Shown here: piece by piece, positions 22,735 through 33,189 of the stretch
How positions within the stretch are numbered: the stretch's first letter is position 1
Layout: every line of letters begins with the position of its first letter
DNA from: Escarpia spicata
Taxonomy: Eukaryota > Annelida > Polychaeta > Sabellida > Siboglinidae
NCBI GenBank assembly: GCA_963995525.1
Contig: OZ023207.1
Location: 32,936,981-33,000,980 of the forward strand
Direction of reading: 5' to 3'
Length of the DNA: 64,000 bases
Translations under genes and position numbers: made by a program
Notes under the pieces: generated by a model
Told to the model about the DNA's origin: nothing
Database searches by the model: none
What the model saw: only the letters and a program-made list of their open reading frames with translations

Positions 22735-22985
22735 ATGCAAACATTACTCTGAAAAATGTGGTCATTTGTCTCTGTATGATGTCTAGTTCAAAAGTTATGC
22801 CGCTTATAGATTTTCATTGGAAATCCAAGATGGCCGCCAAGAAGGCCGCCAAACGGATCCCTTGGACAATATATCGTGATGTGATCATGAAAATGCGTTT
22901 ACTAGACACCTTGAGGATTACAAAAAAGTACGTTTGAAGAATATATCATGAGTATGCAAGAGGACCCTATCTCCCGACTAGACTA
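22735..22985 (-). repeat. Right inverted arm flanking PIN/FEN-like copy 2
   Basis: Inverse of 19313-19570, spanning CTCTGAAAAATGTGGTCATT to GAGGACCCTATCTCCCGAC on the plus strand. It differs mainly by substitutions and one ~9-bp duplication of the GGCCGCCAAGAA motif. Confidence 0.85.
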
Positions 22986-22989
22986 ATAC

Positions 22990-23664
22990 ACTACAGCACT
23001 AAGCATTATTACACAGAACTGTGTTCACACATCACACCACTGCTATCTGCTAACGTCAGGTAGCAAACTCACACGGCTGGCTTTCCACGACGACGGAGCG
23101 ACACCAGATAGCGAATGTTCAAATAGATCTGCAACATTCAAATCAGACAAACAGTATTTATATGTAGATATCGGATAGGAATAAGACGTGTAGTTGAAAC
23201 TGTTGACGACAACACCTGTTCGTCCCTTGTTCAGGGGTCATGTCAAGTTTATGCACTTTTGCACTGCTCTTGATATTGTTGTTCTTCATTGCCCCCTATC
23301 AATAGCCCACTCTCCCTCGTCCATTCCTTCCCAAGTCTCTATTCCGTAGTCTTTCCGCCTGAGCTGTGGTCTTTTCCTGATGTTTTACCGTTTTCATTTC
23401 ATACCTGCTCAAATCATATGGCTTCTTACTAATAATCCATTAAGCTGAATTACCTTCCGATCTATTCCCATTCGTCCTCCTTCTGTTTATCCTGTTTGTA
23501 CCTGTAATTCTCCGGACCAAGTTCCTCTCGCGAACTGACACCTTCTGTTTTTGTCTCTCAGTTGGCACGACGGCTCCACGTCATACATGATAATGTAAAC
23601 GCTCTTAGAATATTAGTTTCCCTTCGTTTGTTTCCAACAGCGCCCATCCTCTGTATCGTTTCCG
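22990..23664. other. Presumed intron sequence, nothing recognised
   Basis: Mixed composition, pyrimidine-rich from about 23280 to 23640. No ORF longer than 60 residues and no recognisable motif. Confidence 0.4.
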
Positions 23665-23668
23665 TTAA

Positions 23669-24350
23669 GGTAGGTAGTATGGATTCCACCAAAAATCTTT
23701 AGTTTTCAACACAGATCAACCATATTTTGTATGCAGATACATACCAACATAGTTCAGGTTTTTTCTTCATGTTTCGCATAAATTATGCAAATTAGGTATC
23801 CAATATGGCCGCCATAATAGGGAAAATTAGGTATTTTTTGCCGCGCTCTAACCAAAAACGTATTCAAGTTACAAGCTTGTAATTTAGCACAGGGATTACT
23901 GTTATGCATATCTACTGCATGAATATCACAGAAATCAGATATGTTGTATTGTTTACGTGAAAAAAGATTTTGTGTGTAATTTGTTCACATAATTAACGCC
24001 TATAATTCAGAAACCATTAAATATATTATGATTTCTTTTAACTCATGCAGTAGATATACTCATTAGGCACTACGATGCAGTTATACTCAGTGTTTATTCT
24101 ACTAGAGCGCAGCAACTTTAAGTACTCACAGTAAAAATGGTATTCCGAGAAAACGATGATAAGGTAATTTTTATAACCAAATTCTGCCAAAAGCCATCCG
24201 AAGAAACCTAAATATTGCCACTTTTTATTACTTTTTTAGCTAATATACTAACTGCATATTGAGGTAAGGATATGAAAGTACATAAATAGCAAAGAAAGTC
24301 CTTTTCCAAAAAAAATTCAAAATTCATTTTTTTAATCCATACTACCTACC
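23669..24350. mobile_element. 682-bp TTAA-flanked MITE
   Basis: The ends are a perfect 17-bp inverted repeat, GGTAGGTAGTATGGATT at 23669-23685 and its inverse ending at 24350. TTAA flanks both sides (23665-23668 and 24351-24354). The interior is AT-rich and has no transposase frame. It is a non-autonomous element using a TTAA target, with termini unlike those of the 7.2 kb element (AGGGGAAATG), so a different transposase family probably mobilised it. Confidence 0.88.
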
Positions 24351-24354
24351 TTAA

Positions 24355-25445
24355 GGTACACAACTATATCCACTTGCTTGGTCTCCTTCTCTTTCAACTT
24401 GATGTTCAACGACCCTCTCTCTATCACACACCATTCCTGTCTTCGACCGGTCTCCCCGTCCATCGTCCATGCTTCTTTAACACCTTCCATTCCTCAAACA
24501 GATATTGTAATTATTGTTTGCTACCGTCGTCTAAATTGCACCGAGGCGCTTACCAAGAACAGGGCGACATCTTGAATTTTAATGATGGTCTGTTCAGTAA
24601 GGCCCCTGGTAGGCATTACATTAGGCAAATAAAATGGTGCTGGAGACGCCGACTAGAAAACGATAGGCACATTTCATTGTTACACCCGATGAAGAAGAAA
24701 GCAGATGCTGCGCTTTCCTAACCTTTCATGAAGAAAACTAGCAAATACGTGCAGTCGATCACGGCACATTCGTATGTTTACCTCCGGTTTGGTCCGCTCA
24801 TTAAATTATTTGGCCGAAGTGTCTATATAATACGCTTTGGGCCATCAGTACCCCGGTTGGAGGAAACATTAGTAAGTACCTTCGTATCAACATTATCAAC
24901 ATTAGCGAAGGTTTTCTGGGCCAGGTTAATCATTTTGCAATTAACAGGTGGGGTGGCCTTCGGTGTTATTTCAAGTATTTCTGAATAAAAATTATACAAA
25001 TAATTGCTTTGTAAAAACAAGCTGGTTTATCCAATCATTATTTGTAATTTATTTATAGCGGCTAGAAACATATTATCCCTATGATAATGTGCTGTACTTA
25101 TTGTCAATCTATACCCGGTTCTTTTTACCCGATATATCTCATAAAAAGAACAACTTGCCTTTTGAGAAAAGTGATCGTAACTTAATAAGTACTTTTTGTG
25201 GAAGATAGTTTTTATGTTGATGATGCCAGTTGGGCATATCTTTTTTGCTTACTCTATTAGTAACGTGCTGTCGTTTTTATATCCAGTATCAGTCAAACGT
25301 TTCCTTAGTTAATGCAAGGGCCTAATAAATAAGTATCCGAACTTCCCCTACGCTACGTCAAGCCGCGCCAGCAGTTCTGTGTCTGTGAAAACTCAAACAA
25401 AGGGAGAGTCGTAAACGGCTCAAGTCAATTGAGCAAAACGACGAC
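24355..25445. other. Presumed intron sequence, no gene recognised
   Basis: The ORFs at 24374-24721 and 24728-24988 (plus) show low-complexity or unremarkable composition and no domain I recognise. No repeats are obvious. Confidence 0.35.
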
Positions 25446-25449
25446 TTAC

Positions 25450-25558
25450 CTGCATGGTTCTCAGGCGTAGTTGCGGTGTGCAACATTACCCAAATATTCA
25501 CGATCGCTACAATATAGACGACACCGAAGACACCCCGATTCGATGGGAAGCGTGACAT
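25450..25558 (-). CDS. MGAT4C-like: Candidate first coding exon of the MGAT4C-like gene (type II anchor)
   Basis: From ATG at 25558-25556 the exon reads MSRFPSNRG, a short basic cytoplasmic tail, then VFGVVYIVAIVNIWVML, a hydrophobic span suited to a Golgi signal anchor, then HTATTPENHA. A CAG/GTAAGT donor follows 25450. The exon ends one base into a glycine codon, exactly what the exon at 13293 needs (it begins with the last two bases of a glycine codon). Joining the three exons would give about 415 residues, somewhat shorter than typical MGAT4C. Upstream in-frame ATGs exist at 25600 and 25711. The link across ~12 kb is inference: another stem exon could lie between, or the exon could belong to an unrelated membrane protein. 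Confidence 0.5.
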
Positions 25559-25739
25559 GACGGTGTCACTAGTGCCTCTCTTCGTTCGTAACACTTTCAT
25601 TACACGCAGGCCACCGTTGTTACGAACACACTTCCGTCTTATCCAGACATGTCGGGTAACTACTGACCACCGATGACTGTAACAGATCGTATCACGTGGC
25701 TGTGCTGTCATGTTTAGTCAAGTTAATAATAATGCTAAT

Positions 25740-26095
25740 TCCCACCTAACAAACAGCTGTATTCCTGCCAACTATGCCGTGAAATCCGGGAGTCTTCCGG
25801 ATTTTCGGGGTATCTCCTAATTTCCTGGAATACAGGCAAATCTCCCGGACTTTCTTTGAAAATCTCAAACAGCATCACCCCCCGTTTTCCGATGTAATGA
25901 GTCGAGCCGAGACAGCGGAGAAGCTGAAGTTACGGCGGCGCCGCATCGAAGCATTTTCAGCATCCCCCATCTTCCAATGTCAATATCCGAGACACCACGA
26001 CGCGACAGCGCACAGGAAGCGTGCTGAATCGCTCATGAATCTCCCGGATTAAAACAAAAATTGTTAGTTATACAGCTGCATAATAACTTGGGAGG
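25740..26095. other. Non-coding sequence with CTCCCGGATT motifs
   Basis: ATCCGGGAGTCTTCCGGATT near 25787 and CTCCCGGATT near 26041 are partly inverse phrases, possibly a degraded repeat. There is no coding evidence, and it may include promoter or 5' flanking DNA of the candidate exon. Confidence 0.3.
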
Positions 26096-27170
26096 ACATG
26101 TCACAAACTTATAAATACTCGGCAGTACTGACCGTTGTCTGCAAAGTAGTCAGTGGTTTGGGCCGGCTGACACCTACGGTCCGAGACAGATCCATAATGG
26201 CAATTATGTGGCCTACTATATATTCGTTTAAGTCACATCACTACGCCTATTACTATGTTTACGAACAATGGAATAACGATTTTTTAAGTTACATAAATCA
26301 TTCCAAATTGAATAGTGCAGGATTTACGCAGCTTGGAAGAATCGAAGAAGCCACGATATGACCATATCTGTAATATAAGCATGCATTTTTAATAAAACAA
26401 TACAATGTTAGTTTTCTAGCAAAATTATGTTACAGTGTATTGTTCATACATTTTCACATGTTATCTTTGTTTGTTGTTGCTGATGTTTGCATATGCAATA
26501 ATTATAAATACCAACACACACTAGACATTACTTACACACAGTATTACAAATTACAGTCTACACACGTGCTCATAACAACAATTGCCTCTTTGCAGACTTT
26601 CGGTAAAATGAGCATAGTTTTGGGATTACTTATAACATAATTCATTTTTGATATAAACCCACGAATGAACTTATTGTGTCAGCATGAGGGTAGGCGATAA
26701 ACTATTTCAAGCACTGTAAATATGATACAATTCTGACATCTAGGTATTTCACAAAACAATGGCCAAAACTTAACTATGGTTAATAATACCTGGCATTGCC
26801 CTACGCATGATTCATGAAAACGTTAGTACATGGAAGCGACGAAGAAAGAATTTGCTACGAACAATCAGGGTGATAACATATTTGTGATGAATGATTAAAA
26901 TACACAGATACAGCCGACTTTACATAGTTAGATAATTGCTAGCGTCTTACTGTATATAACGTGGTTAATGGCGATGGCGTGTATTCATGTCAGAGGCATC
27001 TAGCCATATGCATAGCCTGCTATGTCAAAGCCTGCATAGCCACTGCCTATGCCCCACTAAGCTTTAAGTCATGCCATAGTTTCATCGTTTTAAATTAGTA
27101 AATGCTTCATTCTAAACAACTGTTCTAACAATTAGTTTGTACACATTTGTTTACGTACATGTTAGAGATT
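26096..27170. other. AT-rich sequence, no gene recognised
   Basis: Short ORFs at 26098-26361 and 26440-26640 lack recognisable domains. No clear repeats are seen. Confidence 0.35.
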
Positions 27171-28480
27171 TACAATATGTATATTTTGTGAATAGTTGTC
27201 CAAGTTTTTTGTTAAAACGATTGTTCTATGACTATGACGTATAGCAGAATTGGGAAATACTAGAGTCCCCGTAGATTGTGCACTTAGACGCTTTCACTGA
27301 TATGCCCACGACTGGAAAATTCGTGCCAAAACCGGTGTCACTAAAATCTCCGTGCTGACCCGGAGACCCCAACCCCGTAAGGCTAAACGTGGCGTACTAT
27401 ATGGATGACCCCCTATGATATGGTGAAGATGACTTTTGAATACCTGAACCTGCGCGTTACGCACTAGTTCAGTCAGTTGAAGTTTAACCAGTGCCGGATT
27501 TAGGGCAGGAAATACTGGGCAGCTGCCCTGGGGCCTCCACAAAACCTTCTTTTGGTCATGGCCACATTAATTTTTCTCCATTCAGTTGTGTTTCAGTTGT
27601 ATGTCGATTCTGCGCCAGCAAACATTGTTTTGGCAGAGCTACGAAGTCTCGCGCATTTGGCGTGAGTCTCACGCTTGTAGCGTCCGACTCACGCTCTTTC
27701 GCATAAACCTTTAAATCTCACGCATATTTTCCATTTCGAAACATATTAATACAGACAGGTTTTTGTTTACGCACATGTTGATATATTTATTCATATGCAT
27801 GGGTGGATAGTGCAGAATGTCCATGGAATACGCGAGGTTATTCTTATCATCGTCAGTGATGTGTACGAAATGAGTAGGCGTCAAATTTAGTTTTTGCACC
27901 CGGGCACCGACAATCCTCACTACGTCACTCAGCCCACTGTAGTCGTAGTGATCTACACAGTTTTTAACCTAGGCGTGTATTACCAAATGTGGTTTCCACC
28001 GGTCTATTTTTGTAAGTCAACTTCACTCAAAACAACTTTTCTAACAATCTGTTTGCATAAATATGACTGATATTTAGCACACACATATATTTTAGAAGAA
28101 ACTGATTTTTTGTTATTGTTAAAACGACATAAAACATTAGGACGCACGATTTGTGCCCCCATCAGTATAATTACCCCGTTGTTGTTTGACCCACACCAAA
28201 ATCCGTCGCTTTTAATCTCGGGAGATCTAGCTGTTGATCTCTATGTATGACTTACGATAATTGTGCGTGACTTCCGAAGACAATTATGTCACGTGCGTCA
28301 ACATATCTTTTTTCATTGGTTATAACCGCTAGCACGGTAAACGCTGTTATCAAACCTTGTTTTCGTATGGAAACTGTAAGCATTTAACTAAAACCAACTT
28401 TTCTGACAATTTATTTGTATAACATGAAACAATTAACTGATAAGGGGTTACAATATGGATATATTTCGCAAATGGTTCTT
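27100..28480 (+). repeat. Three degenerate copies of a TTCTAACAAT-containing unit
   Basis: CAACTGTTCTAACAATTAGT (27118), CAACTTTTCTAACAATCTGT (28032) and CAACTTTTCTGACAATTTAT (28393) each precede similar TGTA/TATTTG sequence. AAATTCGTG...CACTRAAATCTC recurs near 27318 and 28580. The copies are old and diverged. Confidence 0.45.
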
Positions 28481-28849
28481 CACATTTTAATGAAAGCGAC
28501 ATGTTTATATTATTCGCCCGATCGTCTACAAGACCATGTTATAAAAAAATATTCACGACCGGAATATTCGGGGCAAGTCAAAATTCGTGGCACTGAAATC
28601 TCGTGTTCTAACGCTCTTTGGACTTTGCCTATTTTAATACACTGCATGGTCTCGCACTGAATTACGTGACACGCGAACAATTTACACAGCGTAGATAGGA
28701 CCCACGTTTTGTAAGTTTATTTTGCAGAAATTGGAAGGAATATGTGTTAGCGATTTAGCACATAAATATAAACGGTTTAGTAAAATAAAAAATGGCAAAA
28801 CACAATTGCCATTGGACCCAGTCCAGTATTATATAATAATCTTACATTT

Positions 28850-29575
28850 ATTGGGTCCTTATTATGACGCCTTTACCTTTTATTCCTACCGTATTCTAGC
28901 AATCGTAAACTGTTAACTTAATCTCAATAACATAGTATCACTTTGGCTACAAAAAAGCAGATATGAATATTATAATATTGTGTTTCTGAATTCAATCGCT
29001 TGATATATCTCAAATTAGCCGCATTAGCCGGAATGAGTGTTAAAAACACAAAAGCACCATCACAACCACGATGGCGATTCAAAATACAAGGGTGTCAGGT
29101 CACTATTTGTATTAAGGAAATGAAAATAATTAATACAAAATAGTACTTATTTTCCATTGCTACGTCGAGAGAAATAAATTGAAATAATTATGCCAAGCGC
29201 TTTAGAACACGAAATTGCAATGACAGGATTTCTGAGTCCTGACGTTGCACGAATTATCCGGTAGTGAGATTGCATTTTTGGATCCTTATTATGATGACTT
29301 TATTAAAAAGTATTGTTCATTCTTACCTCATTTTAGCTACCATAAACTGTTCATTATATTAACAATAACATACACTGTAGTATCACAAAATGGGCAACTA
29401 CGAACATTATATATTTTTGTTTTGAATGTGGTCACTTAAAATACTGCATTTGCAATACGGCGATTCAAAATACAAGGTGCCAGGTCATTATTTGTATTAC
29501 AAAAATTAATTAATAAAATATAGTTATTTTCCAGTGCTAAATCGAGAGAAGTAAATTGAAATGTTCTGAAACGCA
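28850..29575 (+). repeat. Tandem duplication, ~400-bp period
   Basis: TTATTATGA near 28858 parallels 29287. CGATTCAAAATACAAGG near 29076 parallels 29462, and both are followed by GTGYCAGGTCAYTATTTGTA and then CGAGAGAARTAAATTGAAAT. No coding frame is preserved. Confidence 0.7.
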
Positions 29576-31480
29576 TTCACATCGAACACATTAATGTTAA
29601 CTATTAAGTTATTAATGGTGACTAATATAATCTATGAATGTCAGTGTTGATATCTTAGGAACAGTCAGTGTTTACAGGGTGGAGAAAGGGGGTGGGTTGA
29701 TACAGCATGCAGACATTAGTGGAATATGCCATTTTTCAAAACGGTGAAAAGTTTAAACTATTTTTCTTTACCAGGTGTTCATTGTCATTACATCAATTTT
29801 ACAGTGACGCTTGATCTTAGTCAATATTATAAACTGATTTGGATTCTGCTAATCAGTAAAGCACCAGTAAAGTGCATTTATATTGTTTGTTTTGTTTTCA
29901 GTATATAAATTCATGTAAGTGTCTGCCATGTGCAACTACTACACATATTCATGTTTGACATTTTAAGACTGAGGTTTAATGGTCAAGGTGAATGTTTGAA
30001 ATTACAAAATTAGGTGTATTTTCTAACAGTGTATTTTCCTCGTCAAGTATTCAAAGGTTCATAATATGTATGTGTACCTTCTTCAAGAATGAATAATTTA
30101 TTTTATAAATTTATTTCAGAGTCATCGCCATATGCTGAATACTTTTTAAAGGTGTATTAATATGTCTTTGTTGATACGCTGGGTATAATATACAAGTGCA
30201 GAAGTCAACCTAGTTTTTCATGTCCAAGATGTTATTATTAAAATGTGTATGAAAACAAATGTATATTTAAATGTGCACATTAAAATATTGGTGTCCTGTA
30301 ACTTACGCTATGTTTACTCCATAACCAGCTTCTTTGTAGACAGTTCCTGTTGATAACATTTGTGCTGTATCTTAGGCCCATGAAGAATGAAGATACACGA
30401 AAAAACGCATCCTGCCTGTTTATTGTTGTTTGAAAAAAATTGTGGTTGTGGACAATGTGGTGGATAACGTAAGTTACAGTGTCCACCATTTCACATCCAG
30501 AGTGCTCTGATCATTCTTAACATTTGAAAAGTCTTGGTTGGATTCTGATGAGGTATTAGCATACATCAGTCAAGCAAATTGTGATTTCTGAAGGGTTTCA
30601 CATTCTCATATTTTAGTTAAATGACACCATGTAACTTACATCGTGAACTTCACTTGGCATTGCGCCACATAACAGTGAATAAAGTTATCTTATCATCTTA
30701 AATTTTAGGTGTAGATGTATGTTGGCTATCATCTAAGACTTTTTGTTTTTTGCACTTTTGTTTTTGATGTCCTGTCCTCTTTCTTTTGGCCCAGTATTGT
30801 GCTTCACCTATATATATATATTTACCCAGACACATATATAATGTAATATCAATAATAATTCACGAGTAAGGAGTTGTTAGGTTTCTTTTAAACTGGTTAA
30901 TGGTCAGGAGTATGAGTATGTTTATGAGGCAGGGTATTCCAGAATAGTGGTTCTGAATAATTTATTGTTAGATTTCGAATGTTTGTTCTTACATTTTAAC
31001 ACATTAATTTGCCAAACCTCTTACAAATAAGCCTGCTGGTATCCATTGACAAAGTAAACTATTATTTCATCAAGGCAGTATCATATTTGACAGGGACGTA
31101 CAAACTAGTAAGCTCATAGACTCCCCAATGTAAATTTGGGTAGTTGGTGCATACCACCATGTACGTCCCTACACATGTTATTCTGCGGCAGTTTCATGCT
31201 GGGCTCCTGTTCATTAACCTGTAAAATGAAAAACAATGACATTATCCCAAGTTATGTTCAATATGTGACTAAGATAAAGTATAGTGGGTTTGGAGTAAGA
31301 CTGCTCAGAAGAAAGCCCTGTGATCGGGCTGGGCTGGTACCCCCGCATCCTTCTCGATAGTGTATGTTACTCCAAGGTTTTGGGCTGGTTTTTATGAAAT
31401 ATAGAAACATACCCTCCCATCTTTAGGTAAAGTAAGGATGTATTTAATTTATCCCAACAGCAGAAACAAATTATACAGAG
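29576..31480. other. AT-rich sequence, no gene recognised
   Basis: No ORF exceeds 75 residues and none shows a recognisable domain. A short inverted pair GTGTCCTGTAACTTACG (30291) and CGTAAGTTACAGTGTCC (30467) encloses about 195 bp and may mark a small degraded element. Confidence 0.4.
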
Positions 31481-31481
31481 A

Positions 31482-31745
31482 GCGCGGCTGGTGTAGTGGT
31501 TAGCACATCCGCCTGGCATGCCAATGCTCTGAGTTCGAAACCTGGACCAAGCAGGCATGTAAAATCCTGGCTCTCAACATTGGGGACTGTGTATCCCTCG
31601 TGACTCGGTGATCACATTAATGTCGGTCCCGTCTCTATTTGGGACGTAAAAGAACCACTGTGGACGACAAGCACCCTGGTAGTGACCACCCACAGTGCCA
31701 GCATATAAAGAATGAGATCTCATAAGACCATTGCATTGTAACCAC
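31482..31745 (+). mobile_element. tRNA-derived SINE
   Basis: The head GCGCGGCTGGTGTAGTGG, TTAGCACATCC and GAGTTCGAAACC has the A-box and B-box arrangement of a pol III promoter, spaced as in a tRNA. It is followed by a ~190-bp unrelated body (TGTGTATCCCTCGTGACTCG, GTAAAAGAACCACTGTGG) ending near ACCATTGCATTG. The head does not fold into a complete cloverleaf with a matching acceptor stem, so it is a SINE rather than a tRNA gene. Confidence 0.75.
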
Positions 31746-33185
31746 AATAATACAGACTAGTCAGTTAATAGAACATTGCTGAGCGCTGGAAACTACTAGA
31801 ACTACAAAATATGAAAACAAATACTAAGATACAAATTTTACAATAACAATTTACATAATGTCAACAAAATACAAAACAAATCACTGTGTGATGGGAGACT
31901 TGACATTATTATTGTCTTTAAAGTTTAATAATATTCACTTAAAGCAGCCTCCCCATTCATGACATAGACGCTCACGCTTCATAGACGAGACTGGCTGCAC
32001 TGACCGTTTTATATACGTAATAGATGGATGTATATGTTGCTTTAACGGAATTGTACACGTTATAGTACAAATCAATATTATTATTCTTGACAGTTTACGA
32101 AACATCATGAATTATCGTTCGCACACAGTACCAACCTACCTGACAATCAATTCGCGTTTTCTGCCAGACTGCTCGGCACTTCGTTTCTTCAGTTCATCTT
32201 TGAGTTCTTTTAAACTCCAACTTTGATAAGACAGCTCATAACGTGGGTGAACAATGCTCGATATAAGTATTCTGTAGACTGCGTCGTGACTTTGGTGACT
32301 GACAACGCAAGGCCTGACTTACAAGGGATACTTCAGTATTTGCAAGTTGGTGTAGTTCGCTAGGGGGCAGCACAACTTAGTTTAGGTCAAAGAGTACATT
32401 TTTTGGAGAAAATCTTTTGGAGACAATTTTTTGAAGAAAATCTTTTGGAGAACATTTTTTGGAGAAATATCTGATCAAACGCCATTTTAGTGAATTATTT
32501 GAGAAACATATTGCACAATGACAGCGTAAATGGATAATCGAAAGTCAGAATTCGACAATGTCAGCGTAAATGGATAATCGAAAGTCAGAATTCGACAATG
32601 TCGGCATAAATGGATAATCGAAAGTCAGAAAGCAACAATGTAGCATTGTGGAATTATGGCCCTAATATCGCTCCATAGTTTGCCATGCAAAACTAGCCCT
32701 GGCTGATCCCCTACGCGAAGTGCGGAAGTTAGCCGAGTCAAACTAGTAATTGATTTCGCCAGTCGCGACTACATCACCCGTGAGAACAGCGCAAATATCC
32801 GCCCCAATTTGAAGACGGATAAACGACTTCGGGGAATCCCAATATATAATGACCCGTTCGCCCATTAGCACGAGCAGCTGAGCGGTATTGTGTATTCAAA
32901 TAATTGCTTCTACTTCCTAAACATTGCATATAACACGAGCCACGGTTGGTTGAAATTAGTTTTATTATGACCACCTGACCTGCCGACATCCACTGATCTA
33001 GTGAGTGATTTCATAGGCTGAGCTTAAATTAAGAGTTTCGCAAAGCGATCAGCCAGGGGATACTGTTGGCTAACACTGACATAATCAGCAGCAGCGACCC
33101 CTGGCGCGCGAGGACGGCTATAACGGGAAATGACCTTAATGGGAAGTAGCTATAAAGGGGCTAATCCTAATAAACTGACGTTCAT
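31746..33185. other. Non-coding sequence with short tandem repeats
   Basis: No gene is recognised. TTTTGGAGAAAATC-type units repeat at about 32395-32470, and a 40-bp unit (CGTAAATGGATAATCGAAAG) repeats three times at about 32523-32642. Confidence 0.5.
32523..32642 (+). repeat. 40-bp tandem repeat, three copies
   Basis: Each unit contains GTAAATGGATAATCGAAAGT and a variant of CAGAATTCGACAATGT. The third copy is the most diverged. Confidence 0.85.
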
Positions 33186-33189
33186 TCTA

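Noticed and set aside
27488..27545. hAT-type terminal repeat (CAGTGCCGGATTTAG at about 27490)
   Set aside because: The phrase resembles some hAT ends, but I found no matching inverted end or 8-bp target duplication downstream.
31482..31553. Functional tRNA gene at the SINE head
   Set aside because: No matching acceptor stem; it is followed by a SINE body.
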